Shown: piece after piece, positions 1-6,809 of the stretch
How positions within the stretch are numbered: the stretch's first letter is position 1
Layout: the number at the start of each line of letters is the position of its first letter
Source: WGOA01 sp964429745
GTDB lineage: Bacteria; Bacteroidota; Bacteroidia; Chitinophagales; BACL12
DNA length: 10,814 nt
Reading direction: 5' to 3'
NCBI GenBank assembly: GCA_964429745.1
Contig: CAYSDI010000108.1
Coordinates: 1-10,814, forward strand
Program-made: the position numbers and the translations under genes
The notes under the pieces: generated by a model
The model's input: only the letters and a program-made list of their open reading frames with translations
What the model was told of the DNA's origin: nothing
Database searches by the model: none

Positions 1-2
1 TC

Positions 3-1094
3 TCATCCCCCACTTTTCACATAACGCTCCACAACACCATCAAACTCGCGCTCAGAATCCTTTAGTATCGCCATCCGCACCGGCAACACATACACCGGTA
101 AATCCGCCAGCGCTGCCGCATGCGCCTCCAACCGGACCGCATCCTTTTCCGTCGTTAGAATCATGCAGGAGCCCACTGCAGCTTGCTGGGTAAACACCCG
201 GCGCAAACGCTCCAGGTCGCGGGGCTGCCAGCGGTGGTGGTCCGGGTAGTCCAGATGGGTTAAGGCAACGTTCGGGCCAAGGGCCCCCGTACCCGCACCA
301 ACCTCTCCGCTCTCCAGCGCCCGCTTCAGCCGCACAGACCGCGCAATACCCGTCAGTAGCACGATGCGCGAGGGCGCTTCGCCTTGCAACGCCGCCGTGG
401 GCTGGCCCAGCCGATAGGGCGTTCCGTAGGCGAGGCTGGCAAAGAAAACCGGCTGATCATCGCGCGTGCGCAAGCGATCCGTCAGCTCCTGGCGGGCTGG
501 CGCCGACAAAGCAGCGGGGCAACCGGTCACCAGGATGGCGTGTGCACGTTGGGCGCCGGAAATGGATTCACGCAAGCGTCCGGCAGGCAACATAACATCA
601 TCTATGTACAATAAATCATATCCTGTGAGTAACAGGTTAAACCCGCCGCGAAGGGCGCGGTGCTGATACGCATCATCGCAAATGACCACCTGCACTTGCG
701 GGGCATCCGTCAGCAGCGCGGGGATAGCAGGAACGCGCTGCTCGCTCACCGCCAGCTCCAGCAAAGGATGCAGGCGCTTGAGTAGCAAGGGCTCATCGCC
801 GATGTCTGCGGCGGTAGCCTCCGGTCCTGCCAAAAGGTAGCCCCGGGTGTTGCGCCCATAGCCGCGGCTCAGCACGGCCACTGCATAGCGCTCGGACAGT
901 TTTCGAACCAAGTATTCCACACAAGGGGTCTTGCCCGTGCCGCCCGCTTGGAGATTGCCCACCACGATGACAGGAAAATCAAAACCAAAGGAGCGAAGCC
1001 AGCCAGCGTCATAGAGCAGGTTGCGCAAGGTGGTGCCCGCGCCGTAGAGCGCCGAAAAGGGCCAAAACAAAGCGCGGGAAGGGGGGACGTTCAT
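3..1094 (-). CDS. lpxK: Tetraacyldisaccharide 4'-kinase LpxK
   Basis: LpxK phosphorylates the 4' position of the tetraacyldisaccharide-1-phosphate precursor, making lipid IVA in lipid A synthesis at the inner membrane. The 363-residue product has the family motifs in order: a hydrophobic, aromatic N-terminal segment (about 8-30) suited to membrane association, a P-loop GNLQAGGTGKTP (46-57), LSRGYGR (75-81), DIGDEP (97-102), the DDAYQHR form of the conserved DDxxQHR motif (140-146), PAGRLRE (170-176), LDYPDHHRW (281-289) and TTEKDAVRL (314-322). Length is normal for Bacteroidota LpxK. The ATG at 1092-1094 puts the N-terminus where the family begins. The TGA at 3-5 ends the gene just inside the window, so nothing downstream is visible. 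It is divergent from the lipoprotein-Nif3 cluster; linkage of lpxK to Nif3 and zinc-ribbon genes is common in Flavobacteriales. Confidence 0.96.
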   Translation of the reverse strand: MNVPPSRALFWPFSALYGAGTTLRNLLYDAGWLRSFGFDFPVIVVGNLQAGGTGKTPCVEYLVRKLSERYAVAVLSRGYGRNTRGYLLAGPEATAADIGDEPLLLKRLHPLLELAVSEQRVPAIPALLTDAPQVQVVICDDAYQHRALRGGFNLLLTGYDLLYIDDVMLPAGRLRESISGAQRAHAILVTGCPAALSAPARQELTDRLRTRDDQPVFFASLAYGTPYRLGQPTAALQGEAPSRIVLLTGIARSVRLKRALESGEVGAGTGALGPNVALTHLDYPDHHRWQPRDLERLRRVFTQQAAVGSCMILTTEKDAVRLEAHAAALADLPVYVLPVRMAILKDSEREFDGVVERYVKSGG

Positions 1095-1221
1095 GACCCG
1101 AAGTTATCGCGATGTGGCCAAACCAGTGTACCTTCGGGACGGCGTTTGCCGCTCGCGATCCCAGGCAAAATCGCAGGGTCTGACCTGAGCGCAAGACTGC
1201 AATAAAAACCAAAAAATACGC
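1095..1221. other. Divergent intergenic region with inverted repeat
   Basis: This short region must hold the promoters for lpxK (leftward) and the lipoprotein-Nif3-zinc-ribbon-TPR cluster (rightward). I see no good TAnnTTTG element in either direction. CCCGAAG at 1097-1103 and CTTCGGG at 1132-1138 form a perfect 7-bp inverted repeat with a 28-base spacer, and the palindrome ATCGCGAT lies between the arms at 1106-1113. The repeat starts only 3 bases upstream of the lpxK start codon. It could be an operator or a leader hairpin, or chance in GC-rich DNA. The 20 bases before the ATG at 1222 are A-rich, as is usual for Bacteroidota translation starts. Confidence 0.4.
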
Positions 1222-1998
1222 ATGAAACTTTTTTTTGTTCCGACCATGCATCGGATGCTTCTTCCGGTGTTGGGTTTGATGGTCATGGTCAGCTCAACGT
1301 CCTGCATTGAAATTCTGGAGCGCATTGCGCTGAAAAAAGACGGAAGCGGCGAGTACCTGGTCACCATGGACATGAGCCAGATGATGGGCATGATCATGAG
1401 CTTTTCCAGTTTCAGCGATTCAACCGGTACAGCAGAAGACATGGCCGGCGAGTACAACTTGGATACCACGCTCCGCTTTGCCGACATGCCCGACTCCATT
1501 AAACAGTTCTGGAAGTACCCGGAAATCACCAAAAACGGCACCATTTGGTTGAGCATGGATGGCAACACACAACAAATGGTTTACACCCTGGGGTTGTCTT
1601 TCGGAAGCATCGATGAAGTGAACAAATTCAGCATGGATATGGCTACGGGTTTAAGCGCCTTTGATACTCCGCTGGCATCTGGCGGTGGCGACGCAGACAA
1701 CATGTTGCTGGGTGGCTCAGAAGACCAATACTCGTTTAAGCCCGGTCAATTGACGCGCAAGGCAAATTCTAACGAACTCGGCAAAGAGGAATTGGCCGAC
1801 GAAGAAATGGAAATGATGAAGATGATGATGAGCGATGCCTCCTACAAAGTTGAATACGTCCTTCCCGGCAAGGTCAAAAAAGTCAGCGGGTTGAACTACA
1901 CCATCAGCGACGATGGCAGCACCGTGACCCGCAGCTTCAACTTCCTGGAATTGCTGGATGAACAAGCCGATATGGGCGTAGAGGTCCGCTACAAATAA
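1222..1998 (+). CDS. Methionine-rich putative lipoprotein, unknown function
   Basis: A 258-residue protein of unknown function, probably exported and lipidated. A hydrophobic stretch at about residues 13-24 runs into SSTSC, with Cys28 as the likely lipidated residue; the box is loose (Ser at -3, Thr at -2, Ser at -1). The mature start, IEILERIALKKDGSGEY, resembles small Bacteroidota lipoproteins that begin with a beta-rich segment. Methionine is clustered in two places: MDMSQMMGMIM (49-59) and MEMMKMMM (196-203). A glycine- and acid-rich stretch lies near 152-168. The ATG at 1222 follows an A-rich leader; in-frame ATGs at 1246 and 1255 would still leave a usable signal peptide, so the exact start is open. 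Two bases separate its stop from the Nif3-family start, so co-transcription is likely. I recognise no named family. Confidence 0.8.
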   Translation: MKLFFVPTMHRMLLPVLGLMVMVSSTSCIEILERIALKKDGSGEYLVTMDMSQMMGMIMSFSSFSDSTGTAEDMAGEYNLDTTLRFADMPDSIKQFWKYPEITKNGTIWLSMDGNTQQMVYTLGLSFGSIDEVNKFSMDMATGLSAFDTPLASGGGDADNMLLGGSEDQYSFKPGQLTRKANSNELGKEELADEEMEMMKMMMSDASYKVEYVLPGKVKKVSGLNYTISDDGSTVTRSFNFLELLDEQADMGVEVRYK

Positions 1999-2000
1999 CG

Positions 2001-3107
2001 ATGGCCAGCCAAGTCCGCGTCCGCGACGTCATAGCGGCTCTGGCTGATTGGGCACCGCCCGCTTATCAGGAAAGCTACGATAATGCTCGCCTGCTTTGTG
2101 GGGACCCGGAACAACCCATCACGGGAGTGCTCTGCTGCCTTGACAGCACCGAAGAGGTGATCCGCGAAGCGGCAGAATTGGGTTGCAATTTGGTGGTGGC
2201 CCATCACCCGATCCTGTTCGGCTCGCTAAAAAGCCTGACCGGGCGCACGTACGCAGAGCGCGCCCTGCTGGCAGCCATCCGCTTGAACGTGGCCCTGTTT
2301 GCCGCCCATACCAACCTGGACGCAGTGCACAACGGGGTCAACGACCGAATGGCCGATCGGCTGGGTTTGGTCAAGCGGCAGATTTTGGACCCCAAACGGG
2401 AATTGCTCCTCAAGCTCGTCACCTTTGTTCCGGTCGAAGGGGTCTCGCGCCTTAGGCAAGCCTTGTTCGATGCCGGGGCAGGTGTCATTTCAAACTACGA
2501 TCACTGCAGTTTTAACACCGAGGGCCAGGGCACCTTCCGGGGCAACGAGCTCACTAAACCGCATGTAGGCGAGCGCGGTCAGGACCATGCGGAGCCGGAA
2601 ATCCGGGTTGAAGTGATCCTACCGCGGCACAAAGAACAGGAAGTGCTTCGCCTGATGAAAAAAGCTCATCCGTACGAGGAGGTGGCCTATGACCTCTACC
2701 CGCTGCTCAACGAACACCCGCAGGTTGGCCACGGCCTGGTTGGCGAGTTGACCGAGCCGCTTTCCGAACCGGATTTTCTGGCGCTTTTAAAGGATCGGTT
2801 CCGGACCCCCTGCGTGCGCCACAGTCCGCTGACCGGGCTTCCCATCAAGCGTGTTGCCTTGTGTGGTGGTGCCGGTATTTTCCTGATTTCCAAGGCTTTA
2901 CAGTCCGGGGCTCAGGCTTTTGTAACCGCTGACGTCAAGTACCACCAATTCTTTGATGCCGAAGGCAAACTGCTGCTGGCCGATGTGGGCCATTATGAGA
3001 GCGAACAGTTCACCGCAGGGCTTTTAGCCGAGTTCCTGTCCAGGAAATTTGATACCTTTGCCGTTCGTTTGACCAGCATCGTTACCAATCCCGTAAATTA
3101 TTTCTGA
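2001..3107 (+). CDS. Nif3-like dinuclear metal-centre protein (YqfO/YbgI family)
   Basis: This 368-residue protein belongs to the Nif3/DUF34 family, whose members form toroidal hexamers with a dinuclear metal site; the physiological reaction is not settled. The metal ligands known from E. coli YbgI can be placed: the His-His pair in AHHPILFG (His68, His69), Asp107 in HTNLDAVHNGVND, and His331 and Glu335 in GHYESEQF. Between the two halves, at about 135-240, is the inserted PII/CutA-like domain of the longer YqfO type, marked by KAHPYEEVAYDLYPL (221-235). This explains the length above the roughly 250 residues of YbgI. The ATG lies 2 bases after the lipoprotein stop, and the TGA shares its A with the next gene's ATG (TGATG), which suggests translational coupling. 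Nif3 beside a COG1579-type zinc-ribbon gene is a common pairing, so the two may act together, but this window does not show how. Confidence 0.93.
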   Translation: MASQVRVRDVIAALADWAPPAYQESYDNARLLCGDPEQPITGVLCCLDSTEEVIREAAELGCNLVVAHHPILFGSLKSLTGRTYAERALLAAIRLNVALFAAHTNLDAVHNGVNDRMADRLGLVKRQILDPKRELLLKLVTFVPVEGVSRLRQALFDAGAGVISNYDHCSFNTEGQGTFRGNELTKPHVGERGQDHAEPEIRVEVILPRHKEQEVLRLMKKAHPYEEVAYDLYPLLNEHPQVGHGLVGELTEPLSEPDFLALLKDRFRTPCVRHSPLTGLPIKRVALCGGAGIFLISKALQSGAQAFVTADVKYHQFFDAEGKLLLADVGHYESEQFTAGLLAEFLSRKFDTFAVRLTSIVTNPVNYF

Positions 3108-3862
3108 TGGCCGTCGTAAAAGAATACACTGTAGAAGACAAGCTCCGTGCCCTGCACCACCTGCAGACCATTTATACCAAGCTTGACGAAATCGTTGTTC
3201 TGAAAGGCGAATTGCCCATTGAGGTTAAAGACCTGGAAGATGAAATCGAAGGGTTGCAGACCCGCATGGATAAGTTGAAGGCTGAAATTGACACCTTCGA
3301 CAAAACCATTTCCGACCGCAAAAACGTGATTAAAGAGTCCCAGGCTCAGATCAAAAAATACGAAGGCCAGCAGAAGAACGTCAAGAACAGCCGCGAGTTT
3401 GACGCGCTGACCAAGGAGATTGAGATGCAGACGCTGGATAGCCAGCTGGGCGAAAAGCGCATTCGCGATGCCGAAACCGATATGGTGGGCAAGAAGCAGT
3501 ACCTGAGCGAAGCCCAGGGCATTATTGATGCGCGTGCCACCGACCTGGACGCCAAAAAAGGCGAACTTTCCAAAATCATCGCCGAGACCGATAAGGAAGA
3601 AAAGGAGTTGAACAAGCAATTGGAAGAAGCCACCAACGAAGTGGACGACCGCCTGCTCACCGCCTTTGGCCGCATCCGCAAGTCTTACCGCAATGGTTTA
3701 GCCGTGGTCACCATCGAGCGCGATTCCTGCGGAGGTTGCTACTCTAAAGTTCCCCCGCAGCGCAAAATGGACATTCGCCAGCGCAAGAAAATCATCGTTT
3801 GCGAACACTGCGGCCGCATCCTGGTTGACCCGGAGATCGCCGGTCTGGTGGAGGAAATCTGA
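3107..3862 (+). CDS. C4 zinc-ribbon coiled-coil protein (COG1579 type)
   Basis: A 251-residue soluble protein. Residues about 8-180 are almost continuous charged coiled coil, rich in Lys, Glu and Asp, and include the family signature NSREFDALTKEIE (94-106). The C-terminal zinc ribbon has two Cys pairs, CGGC (208-211) and CEHC (232-235), so all four ligands are present. This is the COG1579 architecture, of which chlamydial CT398/CdsZ is a studied member; in Bacteroidota the function is not established and a nucleic-acid or protein-binding scaffold is only a guess. The ATG overlaps the Nif3-family stop by one base, so the pair should be co-transcribed and co-translated. The TGA at 3860-3862 is followed 3 bases later by the GTG of the TPR gene in the same reading frame. 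Confidence 0.92.
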   Translation: MAVVKEYTVEDKLRALHHLQTIYTKLDEIVVLKGELPIEVKDLEDEIEGLQTRMDKLKAEIDTFDKTISDRKNVIKESQAQIKKYEGQQKNVKNSREFDALTKEIEMQTLDSQLGEKRIRDAETDMVGKKQYLSEAQGIIDARATDLDAKKGELSKIIAETDKEEKELNKQLEEATNEVDDRLLTAFGRIRKSYRNGLAVVTIERDSCGGCYSKVPPQRKMDIRQRKKIIVCEHCGRILVDPEIAGLVEEI

Positions 3863-3865
3863 GCC

Positions 3866-5688
3866 GTGTTTGCCCTGCCTCGCGCTCTTGCCGCGATACC
3901 TTTCGCAAATTCCATAAGTTTTATTACGCTTCTGTGCTGCGTGCTGGGCTTTTCCCAGCCGTTGAAGGCCGCCGCATCGGCTGGCCTGGATCTTAGCTCA
4001 AACTTCAGCCCAAGTCTCAGCTCAGGTCTCAGCCCCAGTCTCAGCCCAAGTCTCGGCTCAGCGATGGCCGGCGCCAGCATCGAAAACACTGANNNNNNNN
4101 NNNNNNNNNNNNNNNNNNNNNNNNNNNNNNNNNNNNNNNNNNNNNNNNNNNNNNNNNNNNNNNNNNNNNNNNNNNNNNNNNNNNNNNNNNNNGTCTCAGC
4201 CCAAGTCTCGGCTCAGCGATGGCCGGCGCCAGCATCGAAAACACTGAAACCCCCGCCCCCTGCACCCAGTGTTATGATTTCAACACGCGCTGTCGCCAGG
4301 CGTACGACCTCATTTTCGCCCTGAGAATAAAAGAAGGGCTGGCCCTGCTGGAAGCCGAAAAACGCGAAAACCCCGGCAACCGCCTGCCCTGGTTTCTGGA
4401 GAATTACGCCGACTTTTTTGTGTGCTACATCGGCGAAGAACGCAGCGAATTTGACAAACGCGAACCCAACAAAGAGCGCCGCCTCCGCGAACTGAGCAAA
4501 GGCGACAAAAGTTCGCCCTACTACCGCTACACCGAGGCCGAGCTGCACCTGCAATGGGCGTTGGCGCGCCTGAAGTTCGAAGAGTACCTCAGTGCGTTCC
4601 GCGAAATCCGGAAAGCTTACCTGCTGTTGCAGGAAAATCAGCGGCTTTTCCCCGATTTCAAGCCCACGGCAAAAAGCCTGGCGCTGCTGCACGCCATCAT
4701 TGGCGCCATTCCCGATCAGTACCAATGGGGCGCGCGCATGGTGGGCCTGGACGGCGACATTGACCAGGGAATGGGCGAGATGCGCGCGCTGCTGCGCTGG
4801 TCGTCGAGCAACGACTTTGTATTTGAGCAGGAGGCTTTGGTGTACTACGCGCTGATGTCGCTGTACCTGGAGAACGATCCGGAGAGCGCGTGGGAAACGG
4901 TCAGCACGGATCGACTGGCGCTGCGCGGCAACCTGTTGAACCATTTTATTACGGCGTCAGTGGCCATGCGCACCGGTCGCAACGATGAGGCCATCCGGCT
5001 ATTAACCAATGCCCCTCGCACCTCGGAATATCTCTCTTTCGCCTACCTGGACTTCATGCTGGGCCTGGCCAAGCTGCGTCGTTTAGACGGCGACGCCCAC
5101 CTTTCTTTAGAAAAATTCCTGGTTGGGTTTAAGGGGCGCAATTACGTGCGCGAATGCTACCAAAAGCTGGCCTGGCACCACCTGGTGCAGGGGCGTCCCG
5201 AGCGTTACACCGAGTACATGATCCTGTGCAAACAGCGCGGGGTGAGCATCATCGACGACGACAAACAGGCAGAAAAAGAGGCCCAGCGCGGCGCGGCGCC
5301 CAACGCGCTGTTGCTCAAAACGCGTCTGCTTTTTGACGGCGGCTATTACAAGCGCGCCTTGCAAGGGTTGGAAGGCAAGAAAATGGAGCAGTTCCAAACG
5401 CCTGCCGAGCAGGTAGAATTCACCTACCGCGCCGGCCGCATCTACGACGAAGCCGGTATGCCCGAGCAGGCCAAAGGCTTTTACCAGGCCGCCCTGCAAA
5501 ACGGTGAAACCCTCCCCTATTACTACGCCGCCAGTGCTGCTCTGCATTTGGGCTACCTCTACGAGCAGGAAGGCAACGAGGAAAAAGCAGCAGCTTACTT
5601 TCGCCGCAGCCTGAAAATGAAGGACCACGAGTACCGCAACTCGCTGCAAAGCAAGGCCAAAGCGGGCTTGAACAGAGTTGGGGGCTAA
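3866..5688 (+). CDS. Exported TPR protein, interrupted by an artefactual assembly gap
   Basis: A Bacteroidota tetratricopeptide-repeat protein of unknown function. As written it looks like two genes: a short frame from GTG 3866 into the N run, and a 489-codon frame from ATG 4219 to the TAA at 5686-5688. The sequence before the gap ends in the same 55 bp that begins after it; removing 4093-4247 joins both frames into one 555-residue protein. It would start with a signal peptide (hydrophobic core ISFITLLCCVLGF, residues 17-29, cleavage near AAA at 35-37), then a Ser/Pro/Leu repeat (about 44-63), a Cys motif CTQC (81-84) with another Cys at 91, and an alpha-helical body including SEFDK and GDKSSPYYRYTEAELHLQWA. 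Two TPR-like helical pairs lie near 465-495 and 504-532. GTG 3866 is the only sensible start, because the in-frame stop of the previous gene lies 3 bases upstream and no ATG occurs before 4064. It probably acts in the periplasm. Confidence 0.85.
3997..4056 (+). repeat. Five imperfect 12-bp tandem repeats in the TPR gene
   Basis: Units start at 3997, 4009, 4021, 4033 and 4045 and are variants of CCCAAGTCTCAG or CTCAGGTCTCAG. In frame they encode a run of Ser, Pro, Leu and Gly (SNFSPSLSSGLSPSLSPSLG), just after the predicted signal peptide. Unit length is a multiple of three, so copy-number change would alter linker length without breaking the frame. The last two units run into the 55-bp segment that is duplicated across the assembly gap. 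Confidence 0.85.
4038..4092 (+). repeat. Left copy of the 55-bp duplication flanking the gap
   Basis: These 55 bases, which end at the last base before the N run, are identical to 4193-4247. The segment covers the end of the 12-bp repeats and the codons for SAMAGASIENT. A match that ends exactly at the gap on one side and begins exactly at it on the other is best explained as an unmerged contig overlap. Confidence 0.95.
4093..4192. other. Assembly gap of 100 N
   Basis: Exactly 100 unknown bases, the usual placeholder for a gap of unknown size. The flanks overlap by 55 identical bases, so the true gap is probably zero or negative and no sequence need be missing. An alternative is that extra repeat units are collapsed here. 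Confidence 0.97.
4193..4247 (+). repeat. Right copy of the 55-bp duplication flanking the gap
   Basis: Identical to 4038-4092 and begins at the first base after the N run. It includes the in-frame ATG at 4219 that can be mistaken for the start of the TPR gene; the matching ATG in the left copy (4064) lies inside a longer open frame with a signal peptide. Confidence 0.95.
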
Positions 5689-5708
5689 GACCACGGGCGA
5701 AGGGCTGA

Positions 5709-5732
5709 CGCTGGCCCGGCAGGTTGCCAGCG
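5709..5732 (+). other. Hairpin between the TPR gene and murB
   Basis: CGCTGGC (5709-5715) and GCCAGCG (5726-5732) are perfectly complementary around a 10-base loop. The hairpin lies 21 bases after the TPR stop. No T tract follows, so it is not a typical intrinsic terminator; it might slow transcription or protect the 3' end of the upstream transcript. Confidence 0.35.
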
Positions 5733-5733
5733 A

Positions 5734-5768
5734 TTGCCAGACTGCTTCGTTCGCATAACCTAGCTTTG
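5734..5768 (+). promoter_or_regulatory. Possible Bacteroidota-type promoter for murB
   Basis: TAGCTTTG at 5761-5768 fits the Bacteroidota -7 consensus TAnnTTTG. A TTG at 5734-5736 could serve as the -33 element, but its 24-base spacing is longer than usual. Transcription would begin a few bases after 5768, leaving a very short leader before the ATG at 5777. This would favour that ATG over the in-frame GTG at 5768. Confidence 0.4.
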
Positions 5769-5776
5769 TGGCTGCC

Positions 5777-6805
5777 ATGAGCCTTCCCGACATTCAGCGC
5801 CAGGCCTCTCTGCGCCCTTACCACACCTTTGGAACCGATGCCCGCGCCACCGCGCTGGCCAGCGCTGAAAGTGCGGAGAACCTCTTGTGGTTGTGGAATC
5901 ACCCCGAGTTCCGCGATCGTCCGCGCCTGCTGCTCGGCGGCGGGTCTAACATGTTGTTTGTGCGGGACTATGACGGTTTAGTACTGCTCAACCGGTTGGG
6001 CGGTTTGGTCGAAGTGGGCCGCGACAGTTCGCAGGTTTTGGTTCGCGCTGGCGCTGGGGTAAGCTGGCACCAACTCGTGCAATTCACGGTTGACCGGGGC
6101 TGGGGCGGGCTCGAAAACCTCAGTCTCATTCCTGGTTTGTGCGGGGCTGCTCCCATGCAAAACATCGGCGCTTACGGCGTAGAACTCAAAGACGTTTTTC
6201 ACGAGTTGGAAGCGCTGGATTTGCAAAGCGGAACGGTCCTGCACTTTGACCGGGCAGCCTGTCAATTCGGGTACCGCGAATCCGTTTTCAAGCGCGGAGC
6301 CGCCGGGCGTTACGCCATACTTTCGCTTACGGTTCGCCTGGCCCTTCGCCCGGAATTGAATTTAACTTATGGTGCCATTAAAGATACGTTGGAGCAAATG
6401 AGCATTGCAGAACCATCCGTTCGCGACGTGAGCCAGGCGGTGATTCATATACGTCAGTCAAAATTGCCGGATCCGGCATTGCTCGGCAATGCGGGCAGTT
6501 TCTTTAAGAATCCTGAGGTCAGCGTTGAACTGGCCGGCGAGTTGGCCGAGCGATTTGCCGGCATGCCCCAATACTCAACCGCAGACGGTGCGGTAAAACT
6601 CGCCGCCGGCTGGCTCATTGAGCAGTGCGGCTTTAAGGGCAAACGCATCGGCAACACGGGTGCCCACGCCCAGCAGGCGCTGGTTCTGGTCAACTACGGC
6701 GGGGCCAGCGGGGCAGAAATCTGGCAACTGGCTTGCGACATCCGCGAGGCTGTGCTGCAGCAGTTTGGCGTAACGCTTGTGCCGGAAGTGAATCGGGTGG
6801 GTTGA
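5777..6805 (+). CDS. murB: UDP-N-acetylenolpyruvoylglucosamine reductase MurB (type I)
   Basis: MurB is the FAD-dependent, NADPH-using cytoplasmic enzyme that reduces UDP-GlcNAc-enolpyruvate to UDP-N-acetylmuramate in peptidoglycan synthesis. From the ATG at 5777 the product has 342 residues, the same length as E. coli MurB. The FAD-domain motif is LGGGSNMLF (53-61), followed by IPGLCGAAPMQNIGAYG (118-134). Catalytic residues can be placed by motif: Arg167 in FGYRESVFK, the proton-donating Ser241 in GNAGSFFKNP, and Glu337 in LVPEVNRVG at the C-terminus. The complete type I motif set (YRxSxFK and GSFFKNP) is present. An in-frame GTG at 5768 would add three residues, but it overlaps the possible promoter element. 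The gene lies 88 bases after the TPR stop and could also be read from upstream. It converges with the pseudogene next to it, their stops being only four bases apart. Confidence 0.96.
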   Translation: MSLPDIQRQASLRPYHTFGTDARATALASAESAENLLWLWNHPEFRDRPRLLLGGGSNMLFVRDYDGLVLLNRLGGLVEVGRDSSQVLVRAGAGVSWHQLVQFTVDRGWGGLENLSLIPGLCGAAPMQNIGAYGVELKDVFHELEALDLQSGTVLHFDRAACQFGYRESVFKRGAAGRYAILSLTVRLALRPELNLTYGAIKDTLEQMSIAEPSVRDVSQAVIHIRQSKLPDPALLGNAGSFFKNPEVSVELAGELAERFAGMPQYSTADGAVKLAAGWLIEQCGFKGKRIGNTGAHAQQALVLVNYGGASGAEIWQLACDIREAVLQQFGVTLVPEVNRVG

Positions 6806-6809
6806 GCTG

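Noticed and set aside
4038..4247. 55-bp repeat considered as a target-site duplication or attachment site
   Set aside because: Both copies abut the N run exactly, and collapsing them restores a reading frame, so an assembly overlap explains it better.
4213..4944. Long minus-strand open frame opposite the TPR gene
   Set aside because: It is a shadow frame: the plus-strand product has signal-peptide, TPR and family-like features, while the minus-strand product is low in recognisable motifs.
5709..5732. Hairpin as an intrinsic terminator of the TPR operon
   Set aside because: The stem is only 7 bp and is not followed by a T-rich tract, so I list it only as a hairpin.
5768..5776. GTG at 5768 as the murB start
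   Set aside because: It lies in the possible -7 promoter element and adds three residues; the ATG at 5777 gives the usual MurB length.
5107..5793. Minus-strand open frame of 228 codons
   Set aside because: It overlaps the 3' end of the TPR gene and the start of murB on the opposite strand, and shows no motif; it results from GC-biased codon use.
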